This document shows, piece after piece, positions 41,834-50,067 of a stretch of 64,000 nt of DNA (position 1 is its first letter; every line of letters starts with the position of its first letter). The notes under the pieces are model-generated. The model did not search any database. It worked only from the letters and a program-made list of their open reading frames with translations, and was not told the DNA's origin. Location: NCBI GenBank assembly GCA_029289235.1, contig JARFTZ010000039.1, forward strand, positions 1 to 64,000. Reading direction: 5' to 3'. The position numbers were made by a program, and so were the translations under genes. Source of the DNA: Gammaproteobacteria bacterium (GTDB lineage Bacteria > Pseudomonadota > Gammaproteobacteria > Burkholderiales > Rhodocyclaceae).

Positions 41834-42742
41834 ATGAGCCAGGATCATCTTCCTCCCCGCTGGCTCCCCTTCGTCGTCCTCGGCATCGGCCTGCTGGCGA
41901 TTTCCTTCGGCGCGATCCTGGCACGGGTGGCGCAGGGGCACGCGCTGCCCTCGCTGGCCATCGCCTCCCTGCGTCTGGGTCTGGCCGCGCTGATCATTTC
42001 GCCGTTCGCCCTGTGGCAATCGCGGCGCGCGCTGCTGGCGATCACCCGGCGCCAGATCGTGTTGACGCTCGGCGCGGGCTTCTTCCTCGCGCTGCATTTC
42101 GCCACCTGGATCAGCTCGCTCGAATACACCTCGGTGGCGAGCAGCACGGCGCTGGTGACGACCAACCCGATCTGGATCGCGTTCGCTTCGTTCCTGCTGT
42201 TCCGGGAGAAGCCAAGTGCGATGACGCTGGCCGGCATCGCCGTCTCGCTCTCCGGCAGCCTGCTGATCTTCTGGAGCGACAGCCGGGAAGCCGCCGCCGG
42301 CAGCAACGCGCTGCTCGGCAACCTGCTGGCCCTGGTCGGCAGCTGGTGTTTTTCTGCATACCTGTTGCTCGGTCGCCGTTTGCGCGCCGACATGCCGTTG
42401 CCGGCGTACATCTGGCTGGCCTACGGCGCCGCGGCGCTCTTTCTGCTGCTCGGCTGCGCCGGGGCGGGCGTGACGCTCGTCGGCTACACGGCGCCGGCGT
42501 ATCTCGCGGCGCTGGGCATGGCGCTCGGGCCGCAGTTGCTCGGGCATTCGGCCTACAACTGGTCGCTGCGCTTCGTCTCACCGACCTTCGTCGCCGTCGT
42601 CACCCTCGGCGAGCCGGTCGGCAGCGCGCTGCTGGCCTGGCTGTTTCTCGGTGAGACCTTCGCTCCGGTGCAGGCCGCCGGATTTACCATGCTCCTGGCC
42701 GGCATTTATCTGGCGGCGGTCGGCGAAGGGCGCCGGCGCTGA
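41834..42742 (+). CDS. EamA/DMT-family transporter
   Basis: Protein of 302 residues with about ten membrane segments in two EamA domains. The second half ends with the usual text (VVTLGEPVGSALLAWLFLGE). ATG 41834 (MSQDHLPPRW) or GTG 41828 could be the start. The substrate is unknown. It shares little sequence with the other EamA protein at 28946, so it is not a recent duplicate. Confidence 0.88.
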   Translation: MSQDHLPPRWLPFVVLGIGLLAISFGAILARVAQGHALPSLAIASLRLGLAALIISPFALWQSRRALLAITRRQIVLTLGAGFFLALHFATWISSLEYTSVASSTALVTTNPIWIAFASFLLFREKPSAMTLAGIAVSLSGSLLIFWSDSREAAAGSNALLGNLLALVGSWCFSAYLLLGRRLRADMPLPAYIWLAYGAAALFLLLGCAGAGVTLVGYTAPAYLAALGMALGPQLLGHSAYNWSLRFVSPTFVAVVTLGEPVGSALLAWLFLGETFAPVQAAGFTMLLAGIYLAAVGEGRRR

Positions 42743-42758
42743 ATTTTCCGAGGTGACG

Positions 42759-43205
42759 ATGAAGCGATTGCTCTTTCTCGCGTGGCTGTATTTCGCCAGC
42801 ACGCGCGTTTTTTCCTTTGAAGTCGCAACTGCCGAGTTCGGTGTTTTCGATGCCAGCGATCCGCAACGCGTGGTGTTTTCACCGACTCAGGTTGTGCCGC
42901 GCAAGGAAGGACAACGCTACGGCTGGATGATCGAACTGCGCGGGGTGAAGCGTTCGGTCAGTGTGCGCGAGGAGTACGTGCTGCCGGGGACTGCGATCGA
43001 GCATCGCACCGATTCGGCGGAAGGAACGAAGCTGGTCATTCCGCTGGACCGCCGCAGCCAGGTCAGCCAGCGTCAGCTGGTGCCGGTCGACGGGCGGATC
43101 TTCGGCGAGTGGGAAATCGGCCCGCAGGAACCCGCCGGGCGGCGGCAACTGGACGTCGTCGTCGAAGGGCGGATCGCGGCGAGTTTCGAGTTCGAGGTCA
43201 GATGA
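42759..43205 (+). CDS. Secreted protein of unknown function
   Basis: Protein of 148 residues with a signal peptide (KRLLFLAWLYFASTRVFS). The mature part is rich in beta-prone and charged residues (VPRKEGQRYGWMIELRG, REEYVLPG) and could form a small beta-sandwich, but I recognise no family. GAGG lies upstream of ATG 42759, 16 bases after the transporter stop, so the two may be co-transcribed. Confidence 0.7.
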   Translation: MKRLLFLAWLYFASTRVFSFEVATAEFGVFDASDPQRVVFSPTQVVPRKEGQRYGWMIELRGVKRSVSVREEYVLPGTAIEHRTDSAEGTKLVIPLDRRSQVSQRQLVPVDGRIFGEWEIGPQEPAGRRQLDVVVEGRIAASFEFEVR

Positions 43206-43275
43206 CCTGACCCGTTGCCCGCCGTTCCCGTTAGAATCCCCGGGTCAGACATTTCAGACCGATCAGGAGAATCGA

Positions 43276-44193
43276 ATGGGTGCAAACGCAGTGGCCGTCG
43301 TCGGCCTGGGCAACATGGGCACGCCGATTGCCCGCAATCTTCTCGCCAGCGGCTATGCCGTTACCGTCTACAACCGTTCGCGCGACAAGGCCGAACCGCT
43401 CGCCGCCGAGGGGGGCGCGATCGCCGACAGTCCGGCCGCTGCGGTGACGTCCGGTGGCGTGGTCATCAGCCTGCTGTCCAACGACGCGGTTCTGGAACAG
43501 GCGGCGCTGGGGGCTGGCGGCTTCGCCGATGCGCTGGGGGCGGGCGGGTTGCACATCTCGATGAGTACCGTGTCGCCGGAAACCTCGCGCAAGCTGGCGG
43601 AAGAGCACGCCAAACGCGGCAGCCTGTTCGTCGCCGCGCCAGTGTTCGGCCGCCCCGACGCGGCGGCCATCCGCAAGCTGTGGATCTGCCTCTCGGGTGC
43701 GCCGGAGGCCAAGGCGCGGGCGCTGCCGATCCTCAACGAACTCGGGCAGCGCGTGCAGGACTTCGGCGATGACCCCGGTGGCGCGAACATCGTCAAGCTT
43801 TCCGGCAACTTCATGATCCTCGCGGCGATCGAGGCGATGGCCGAAACGATGGCCTTGTGCGAGAAGAACGGGATCGAGCGCCAGACGGTGTACGACTTCT
43901 TCACCAGCGCCAATTTCGCCTGCCCGGCGTACCAGAGCTACGGGCGGATCATCGCGCAACGCGCCTACGAGCCGGCGGGCTTCGTCCTCGAACTGGGGAT
44001 GAAGGACATCCGTCTCGCGCGCGAGACCGCGGCCGCCTCGAAGGTGCCGATGCCGGTCGCTGATTTCCTCTTCCTGCGCCTGCAGGATGCGGTGGCGCAG
44101 GGTCGGAGCAAGCTCGACTGGTCGGCGATCGAACTGGCGACCGCGGAGGCCGCGGGAATTCCCGTGCCGGCGCCGCTGTCGAAGGCATCGTGA
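43276..44193 (+). CDS. 3-hydroxyisobutyrate dehydrogenase-family oxidoreductase
   Basis: NAD(P)-dependent beta-hydroxyacid dehydrogenase of 305 residues. The Rossmann motif GLGNMGTPIARNL is at the N-terminus and the substrate/catalytic region includes GGANIVKLSGNFM, with the Lys of the family's catalytic site. AGGAGAATCG precedes ATG 43276. Members reduce or oxidise 3-hydroxyisobutyrate, tartronate semialdehyde or succinic semialdehyde; the exact substrate is not clear. It overlaps the GTG start of thiD by four bases. Confidence 0.88.
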   Translation: MGANAVAVVGLGNMGTPIARNLLASGYAVTVYNRSRDKAEPLAAEGGAIADSPAAAVTSGGVVISLLSNDAVLEQAALGAGGFADALGAGGLHISMSTVSPETSRKLAEEHAKRGSLFVAAPVFGRPDAAAIRKLWICLSGAPEAKARALPILNELGQRVQDFGDDPGGANIVKLSGNFMILAAIEAMAETMALCEKNGIERQTVYDFFTSANFACPAYQSYGRIIAQRAYEPAGFVLELGMKDIRLARETAAASKVPMPVADFLFLRLQDAVAQGRSKLDWSAIELATAEAAGIPVPAPLSKAS

Positions 44194-45071
44194 GCGAACC
44201 GGATGCAAGAAGCCCCATGACCGTTGTTGCACTGAAATACGAGTATCACCGCGTTCTTTCCATCGCCGGTTCCGACAGCGGTGGCGGAGCAGGCATCCAG
44301 GCCGACCTGAAGACCTTTGCGGCGCTCGGCTGCTACGGGATGACGGCGATTACCGCGCTGACCGCGCAGAACACCTGTGGCGTGCGCAGCATCCACAGCG
44401 TGCCGCCGCAGATGCTGCGCGACCAGATCGACGCGGTGATCGAGGATATCGGTGCGCACGCGGTGAAGATCGGCATGCTGCACGCGCCGGAAATCGTGCG
44501 CACGGTCGCCGAGGCCATCGACCGGCACGCGCTGCCGAACGTCGTCTTTGATCCGGTCATGGTGGCGACGAGCGGCGCGGTGCTGATCGAACAGGCGGCG
44601 ACCGACGCGCTGGTGCGCGAACTGTTCCCGCGCTCTGCGCTGATTACCCCGAATCTCGACGAGGCGGGGCTGCTGGTCGGCCGGCCGCTGCGTTCGACCG
44701 ACGACATGGCCCGGGCGGCGCGACAACTGCGGGAGCAGGGCGCCCGGGCGGTGCTGGTCAAGGGCGGTCACCTGCCCGGCGAAGCGGTGATCGACCTGTT
44801 GCTGACCGCCGATGGCGAGATGCACTGGATGGAGGGCGAGCGCATTCCCAGTCCGAATACGCACGGCACGGGCTGTACCTTGTCCAGCGCGATCGCCGCG
44901 CATCTGGCGTTGGGGGCTTCCCTGGCTGAAGCCGTGGAGGGCGGGCGCGCCTTCGTACGCGCGGCGCTCGCCGCCGGGGCCGAGGTGCGTACGGGCCAAG
45001 GGGGCGGGCCGCTCAACCATGGCCATGCGCCGATCGCCACGCGCCGCCTCCAGCTCAAGGACGCGCGATGA
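44190..45071 (+). CDS. thiD: Hydroxymethylpyrimidine/phosphomethylpyrimidine kinase ThiD
   Basis: Phosphorylates HMP and HMP-P for thiamine synthesis, 293 residues from GTG 44190. The signature SIAGSDSGGGAGIQADLK is at the start, and NTHGTGCTLSSAIAAHLA near the end holds the catalytic Asn/Gly loop. ATG 44217 is an alternative start that would give 284 residues. No TPP riboswitch or other thi gene is next to it. It overlaps the following hypothetical gene by four bases. Confidence 0.94.
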   Translation: MSEPDARSPMTVVALKYEYHRVLSIAGSDSGGGAGIQADLKTFAALGCYGMTAITALTAQNTCGVRSIHSVPPQMLRDQIDAVIEDIGAHAVKIGMLHAPEIVRTVAEAIDRHALPNVVFDPVMVATSGAVLIEQAATDALVRELFPRSALITPNLDEAGLLVGRPLRSTDDMARAARQLREQGARAVLVKGGHLPGEAVIDLLLTADGEMHWMEGERIPSPNTHGTGCTLSSAIAAHLALGASLAEAVEGGRAFVRAALAAGAEVRTGQGGGPLNHGHAPIATRRLQLKDAR

Positions 45072-45520
45072 CTTCGGTTTCCCGCATTTTCTCCGGCTTG
45101 TTCCGCGCTTCGCGGCAGGATAGACTGCGGACCGACTCTTCTCGTGGCTTTTTGAACTTGCTCATCACTCCGTCCTGTTTTCGCTGGTTTGTCGCCCTTC
45201 TGGCCGCGTTGTCGTTCGCCGTTCCCGCAGTGATGCCGACCGCGGTGGCGGCCGAATCCGCGCGGAGTGCGATGAGCGTGCCGATCGCCGATGCCGACAG
45301 TCTCGTGGCAGATGTCGACGCGGAACACGCGGCCGATGCCGCGGAGAACTCCGTCGAAACGTTTTTCGGCGATTATCCTCACGAAACGGACAAGATTCTC
45401 TTGATCTCCGCCTTGCAATGGGCGTCAACCACCGCGGTGTGGGGCAGTTTCTACATCGGCGCCCAGCCGCCTGATCCGGTGTTTTTCTTCGAACGTCCAC
45501 CGAAGCCGTTCGTTGCCTGA
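45068..45520 (+). CDS. Secreted or membrane protein of unknown function
   Basis: Protein of 150 residues. After a basic N-terminus of about 38 residues comes a hydrophobic stretch (WFVALLAALSFAVPAVM) with a possible cleavage site at AVAAES, then an acidic region rich in Asp and Ala, and a second weakly hydrophobic stretch (ILLISALQWAS) before a Pro-rich end. No family recognised. ATG 45068 overlaps the thiD stop. A weak terminator-like hairpin follows at about 45522-45542. Confidence 0.55.
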   Translation: MTSVSRIFSGLFRASRQDRLRTDSSRGFLNLLITPSCFRWFVALLAALSFAVPAVMPTAVAAESARSAMSVPIADADSLVADVDAEHAADAAENSVETFFGDYPHETDKILLISALQWASTTAVWGSFYIGAQPPDPVFFFERPPKPFVA

Positions 45521-45665
45521 TCCGGGCTGTCGTGCCCGGTTTGCCCTTGCCGCTTCCACGGCAAGGCGCAGGTTCTCCCGTTTTGTCCTTTGTTGTTAAC
45601 CAATGCCGGTTCGGGCGGAGTGTTACATTTCTTGCTCTACCGAATCGCAGAAATGGAGTAATTCG

Positions 45666-46526
45666 ATGAAAAAAATGTTGATGGCGATGTTCCTTTCGGT
45701 CATGGCGCTGGGCCTGACCGCGGGCGATGCGGAAGCCAGACGTCTCGGCGGTGGAAAAACCTTCGGCATGCAGCGGCAGGCCGTTCAGCCGGCACCGACC
45801 CGGCCGACGCAGCAGGCGGCGCCGGCTTCGACCGCCTCGACGGCGACAGCTGCCGCACCCAAGCGCAACTGGATGGGGCCGATCGCCGGTCTGGCCGCCG
45901 GTCTCGGCCTGGCGGCGCTGTTTTCGCATCTCGGTCTGGGCGAGGAGATGGCTAATATCGTGATGATCGGTTTGCTGCTGATGGCGGCGCTGTTCGTGTT
46001 CCGCATGTTGTTCCGGCGGAACGCGTCGACAGCGCACTCGCCCGGAATGCAGTATGCCGGTGCAGGCAACGCAGCAAATGCGGCACCAAGGACGGCAACG
46101 GAGATGCCGTTCGGCGGCGCCTCGTCAGCCTCCGCACCGGTCCAGTCGGCAGTACCCGCCGATTTCGACGCCGAGGCCTTCCTGCGTGTGGCGAAGCTCA
46201 ATTTTGTCCGCCTGCAAGCGGCCAACGATGCGAAGAATATCGACGACATACGGGAGTTCACCAGCCCGGAAATGTTCGCCGAGATCCGCATGCAGATGAC
46301 CGAGCGCGGTGATGCCGCGCAACAGACCGACGTCGTGAGGCTGGATGCCGAACTGTTGGAAGTCGTGACGGAGGGCGAACGGCACATCGTCAGCGTTCGC
46401 TTCAGCGGCCTGATCCGTGAGGAAGCCGATGGCCAGGCTCTGCCGTTCGACGAGGTGTGGCATCTCAGCAAGCCGCTGGCCGGTGACAAGGGCTGGGTCG
46501 TCGCCGGCATCCAGCAGACCAACTGA
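45666..46526 (+). CDS. Tim44-like-domain protein
   Basis: Protein of 286 residues with a signal peptide or membrane anchor (MKKMLMAMFLSVMALGLTAGDAEA split across its core), a Pro/Ala/Gln-rich linker, a pair of membrane segments at about residues 75-120, and a C-terminal Tim44-like domain (AFLRVAKLNFVRLQAAND, then EVVTEGERHIVSVRFSGL). Related bacterial proteins are of unclear function. ATG 45666 is preceded by GGAG. It ends before a strong two-way terminator. Confidence 0.8.
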   Translation: MKKMLMAMFLSVMALGLTAGDAEARRLGGGKTFGMQRQAVQPAPTRPTQQAAPASTASTATAAAPKRNWMGPIAGLAAGLGLAALFSHLGLGEEMANIVMIGLLLMAALFVFRMLFRRNASTAHSPGMQYAGAGNAANAAPRTATEMPFGGASSASAPVQSAVPADFDAEAFLRVAKLNFVRLQAANDAKNIDDIREFTSPEMFAEIRMQMTERGDAAQQTDVVRLDAELLEVVTEGERHIVSVRFSGLIREEADGQALPFDEVWHLSKPLAGDKGWVVAGIQQTN

Positions 46527-46554
46527 GCATCATCATTGGCCGGTTTTCCGGCAC

Positions 46555-46587
46555 AAAAAAACCCGGGCCTTCGCGCCCGGGTTTTTT
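46555..46587. terminator. Two-way terminator between the Tim44-like gene and dctM
   Basis: Arms AAAAAACCCGGGC and GCCCGGGTTTTTT pair around a short loop. A and T runs on both sides make it effective in both directions at this convergent junction. Confidence 0.88.
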
Positions 46588-46604
46588 ATGGGAGAGCCTG
46601 GCGA

Positions 46605-48179
46605 TCAGGGATTGACGGTTACCGTGATCGTCGATTTCTCGGGGCCGCCGCGGAAGTCGTCGGCGGTGTACTCGAGCACTGCCTTGCCGGTGAAGTCTGG
46701 TGCCGGGGTAAAGAGTACCGCGCCGTCGGCATTGACCATGGCTTCGCCCTTGCCTTCGAGAATGACGACCTTGGTGATCGTCAGCGGGTTCTTTTCCTTA
46801 TCCGAATCATTCTTCAGCGCGTCGATGGCGACCGGCTGTCCCTTGGCCGTCGTCGCCACATCTGCGACGACCTCCGGCGGGTAGTTCAGTTCGCCGGTCA
46901 GTCGTGGCAACCACAGGGAAATCTGCGGCACATAGGTAATGACCAGAAGGACGGAGAACAAGGCGACGAAGAATGGCGCCATCGCCCGGGTCACGGTTTC
47001 CATCTTCTGGTTCGACACCGCGCTGGCGACGAACAGGACCGAGCCTACCGGTGGCGTGATCAGGCCAATACCGAGGTTGACCATCATGATCATGCCGAAA
47101 TGCACGGGGTGAACGCCAAGCTTGGTGACCACCGGCAACAGAATCGGGGTGAGGATCAGGATCAGCGGAGCCATGTCCATCAGCGTACCGAGGATCAGCA
47201 ACAGGACGTTGATCGCCAGCAGCACGACGTAGGGGTTATCGGAGATGCCGGTGAAGAAGTTGGAGATCTGCAGCGGCAGCGACAGCATGGTCAGGATATG
47301 GCCGAACGCCGCAGCGAAGCCGATCAGGATCATCACGATGGTGACGGTCTTGACCGTGCGATGCACCAGGATCGGCAACTGGTTCCACTTGTAGTCGCGG
47401 TAGTAGAACATCGTCACCAGGAATGCCCAGACGCAAGCCATGGCCGCCGATTCGGTGGCGGTGTACCAGCCCGACAGGATGCCGCCGAGGATGATGACCA
47501 CGGTGAACAGACCGGGCAGCGCGTCGAGCATGATCTTCAGCGCCTCCTTGATGGGGATCGCCTGTCCTTTCGGATAGCCGCGCCTCTTGGCGAAGAAGAT
47601 GCACATGGTCATCAACGTTACGCCGAGCAGAATACCGGGCATGACGCCGGCGAGGAACAAGGCGCCGATCGAGATGCTGCCGCCAGCGGCCAGCGAGTAA
47701 ATGACCGAGTTGTGGCTGGGCGGGATCAGAATCGCCTGCACCGAGCCGGAGGCCGTGACGGCCGCAGCGTAGGGACGCGGATAACCGTGTTTCTCCATTT
47801 CGGGGATCATCACCGAGCCGATCGACGCCGTGTCCGCCACGGAGGATCCGGAGATGGCGCCGAAAAAGGTCGAGGCAAGGATGTTGACCAGCGACAGGCC
47901 GCCGCGAATGAAGCCGACGAAGATCGAGGCGAAGTTGACCAGGCGCGAGGCGATGCCGCCTTCGGCCATGATGGCGCCGGCCAGGACGAAGAACGGAATG
48001 GCCAGCAGGGTGAATTTATTGACGCCGTCGCCCATCTTGAGCATGACGATGGTCATGAACGACATGTCCCCGCTGAAATAGACCGCGCCGACGAGCGCCG
48101 TCATTCCCAGCGTATAGGCCACCGGAAGGCCCACCGCCAGCAGCAGGAAGAACGTTCCCATTATTACGAGTGCATCCAT
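46605..48179 (-). CDS. TRAP transporter large permease with a C-terminal cadherin/Ig-like domain
   Basis: Large membrane subunit of a TRAP carboxylate transporter, 524 residues. Residues 1-429 are normal DctM (MDALVIMGTFFLLLAVGLP, GAISGSSVADTASIG, LITPPVGSVLFVA). Residues 430-524 form an extra domain with the pattern of bacterial cadherin-like/Big_9 repeats: KNDSDKEKNPLTITKV, VNADGAVLFTPAPDFTGK and a final TITVTVNP. DctM proteins normally end near residue 430. Nothing suggests a frameshift: the frame is continuous and the terminator follows 18 bases after the stop. The extra domain may bind a carbohydrate or another protein. Confidence 0.93.
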   Translation of the reverse strand: MDALVIMGTFFLLLAVGLPVAYTLGMTALVGAVYFSGDMSFMTIVMLKMGDGVNKFTLLAIPFFVLAGAIMAEGGIASRLVNFASIFVGFIRGGLSLVNILASTFFGAISGSSVADTASIGSVMIPEMEKHGYPRPYAAAVTASGSVQAILIPPSHNSVIYSLAAGGSISIGALFLAGVMPGILLGVTLMTMCIFFAKRRGYPKGQAIPIKEALKIMLDALPGLFTVVIILGGILSGWYTATESAAMACVWAFLVTMFYYRDYKWNQLPILVHRTVKTVTIVMILIGFAAAFGHILTMLSLPLQISNFFTGISDNPYVVLLAINVLLLILGTLMDMAPLILILTPILLPVVTKLGVHPVHFGMIMMVNLGIGLITPPVGSVLFVASAVSNQKMETVTRAMAPFFVALFSVLLVITYVPQISLWLPRLTGELNYPPEVVADVATTAKGQPVAIDALKNDSDKEKNPLTITKVVILEGKGEAMVNADGAVLFTPAPDFTGKAVLEYTADDFRGGPEKSTITVTVNP

Positions 48180-48210
48180 GGATCGGATTCCTTATTTCAA
48201 GAGGGCGGTA

Positions 48211-48726
48211 TCAGCCGTGGCTGCCGATCTTGACGATCGGGCGGTCGTGCTGGGATCCGAAGAGGATCGCCTCGATGACGAAGAGCAAGGTGGCCAGGGA
48301 ACCGATCGGCAACGGCAGATAGGTCCAGGATACTTGCAACGAGGGGAAGTCCGGCAAACTCTGCCCGGTACTCATGAAGAACAGGACGCGGTCGCCGCCG
48401 TAGTAGATGACGAAGATGGCGATCAGGGCCATCAGGATGTCGACGATGCGTGCTGCCACGACCTTGGCCTTCGGCGGCAGACGGTCGGTGAGCATGGTGA
48501 CGGCGATGTGGCTGCCAGCGCGATAGGCGGCGGCAGCGCCGATGAATGTGAATACGATCATGCAGACGAGGGCGGCGGGTTCGGGCCACGACAGTCCCGA
48601 GTCGAACCACTTGCGCGCGGCGACCTGGACGGGGATGACCAGTACCATGACCGTCATGGCCAGGCCGGCGATCCAGATGCACAGCCAATAGATCGCATCC
48701 ATGGCCTTGCAGTAGGCTTCTTTCAT
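48211..48726 (-). CDS. TRAP transporter small permease (DctQ)
   Basis: Small membrane subunit of 171 residues with four membrane segments; the DctQ pattern is seen in GLSWPEPAALVCMIVFTFIGAAAAYR. It is 31 bases upstream of the large permease on the same strand. A hairpin separates it from dctP. Confidence 0.9.
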   Translation of the reverse strand: MKEAYCKAMDAIYWLCIWIAGLAMTVMVLVIPVQVAARKWFDSGLSWPEPAALVCMIVFTFIGAAAAYRAGSHIAVTMLTDRLPPKAKVVAARIVDILMALIAIFVIYYGGDRVLFFMSTGQSLPDFPSLQVSWTYLPLPIGSLATLLFVIEAILFGSQHDRPIVKIGSHG

Positions 48727-48752
48727 TTGAAACTACCTCCGGGGGTACGATG

Positions 48753-48793
48753 AAACCGCGCGGGCCAATTGGTCCAACTGGCCCGCGCGGTTT
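48753..48793 (-). terminator. Hairpin between dctP and dctQ (likely attenuator)
   Basis: A long inverted repeat (AAACCGCGCGGGCCA / TGGCCCGCGCGGTTT) in the 79-base gap. Only a short T run follows on the minus strand. Such hairpins in TRAP operons commonly let the binding protein be made in excess over the permeases. Confidence 0.7.
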
Positions 48794-48805
48794 TGCAGAG
48801 CTTTG

Positions 48806-49786
48806 TTACTTGACGGCCTGGATGCGGTTGATCAGGTCGGCATAGGCAGCGCCGTACTTGTCACGCACGGGCTGGGTGGCCTTGAAGAAGGCGGGCTGGT
48901 CGACGTCCTCGACGATGGTCACGCCGGCGGCCTTCATCTTCGCGAGCGAGTCGGCGACCTTCTCGTCCCACAGCTTGCGCTGCTCGAGTTGCGCTTCGCG
49001 GGCCAGCTTGCGGACCAGTGCCTGGTCTTCGGCGCTCAGCTTGTTGAACTTGGCCTTCGAGAACACCAGGACTTCCGGGATGATCAGGTGGGCGGTGCGG
49101 TTATAGTACTTGGCGACCGTGAAGTGGTTCTGCGTCACGTAGGTCGGCTCGTTGTTTTCCGCGCCATCGACCACGCCGGTCTGCATCGAGCTGAACAGTT
49201 CGGCCATCCCCATCGAGACGCCGCTGCCGCCCATGGCGTTCATGGTGTCGACGAAGAGCGGGTTGCCCATCATGCGGATCTTCTGGCCACCGAGGTCGGC
49301 CGGCTTGCGAACCGCCTTCTTGGAGTACAGGTTGCGCGTACCACCGTCCATCCAGGCGAGGCCGACGAGGTTCACCGAGCTGTCGCTGATCTTCTTCAGG
49401 ATTTCGTCGCCGATCGGTCCGTCGATGACGGCGCGCATGTGCGCTGCGTTGCGGAACACGAACGGCATGTTGAAGACGTTGACGTCCGGAACGACCGGGC
49501 CCATCGGGCCGAGCGAGGTGCGCAGGATGTCGATGCCACCGGCCTGGGTCTGCTCGATCATGGATTTCTCGTCGCCGAGAGCCATGTTCGGATACATCTT
49601 CAGCTTGATGCGGCCGTTGGTCGCGGCTTCGAGCTTCTTGCCCATGTTCTGGACGGCAACCACGGTCGGGTAGCCTTCGGGGTGAACGTCCGCCGCTTTC
49701 AGTTCCTGGGCAACGGCCGTGGCGCTGACACTGCCGATCAGCGTGGCGAAGCAGATGCTCAATGCGCTTTTACGAAACGAGATCAT
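48806..49786 (-). CDS. TRAP transporter substrate-binding protein (DctP family)
   Basis: Periplasmic binding protein of 326 residues with a signal peptide ending near ATAVAQE. DctP-family text includes DVHPEGYPTVVAVQNMG and GGQKIRMMGNPLF with the conserved Arg that binds the carboxylate. ATG 49786 has a strong AGGAGG upstream. uxaC and a LysR regulator nearby suggest a hexuronate substrate; several DctP proteins of this subgroup are known to bind glucuronate or galacturonate. The substrate is inferred, not shown. Confidence 0.93.
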   Translation of the reverse strand: MISFRKSALSICFATLIGSVSATAVAQELKAADVHPEGYPTVVAVQNMGKKLEAATNGRIKLKMYPNMALGDEKSMIEQTQAGGIDILRTSLGPMGPVVPDVNVFNMPFVFRNAAHMRAVIDGPIGDEILKKISDSSVNLVGLAWMDGGTRNLYSKKAVRKPADLGGQKIRMMGNPLFVDTMNAMGGSGVSMGMAELFSSMQTGVVDGAENNEPTYVTQNHFTVAKYYNRTAHLIIPEVLVFSKAKFNKLSAEDQALVRKLAREAQLEQRKLWDEKVADSLAKMKAAGVTIVEDVDQPAFFKATQPVRDKYGAAYADLINRIQAVK

Positions 49787-50067
49787 AAGTCCTCCTGGTT
49801 GATTGAATGGCTTTCGCCATGGTTTGCAAGCAGATAGGCGGGACTGTCCCGATCGCGAAAACACGCAATCGCATTCGCTCTCGCTACATAACCCGCTGAC
49901 AATCGGCTTTCAAAAAACTACTTGTGCGGTCCGCCGTTTTTTCCTGGTCTGTATCCGCAGAAGCTGCATCTCAATATACGACAAGCTCAATGGCTGTTCA
50001 AGCTGTTTTTGGAACGCCATTCCATTTTTTCTTTGCCGCAGACATCTGTCTGCTCCCGCATCATTGG

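Noticed and set aside
44190-44217. A TPP riboswitch before thiD
   Set aside because: thiD overlaps the preceding gene, leaving no room for a leader, and no thi-box text is seen.
46605-46892. The TRAP permease tail as a separate downstream gene joined by a frameshift
   Set aside because: The frame is continuous, there is no internal start with a ribosome site at the junction, and the piece is too short to be an independent secreted protein without a signal peptide.
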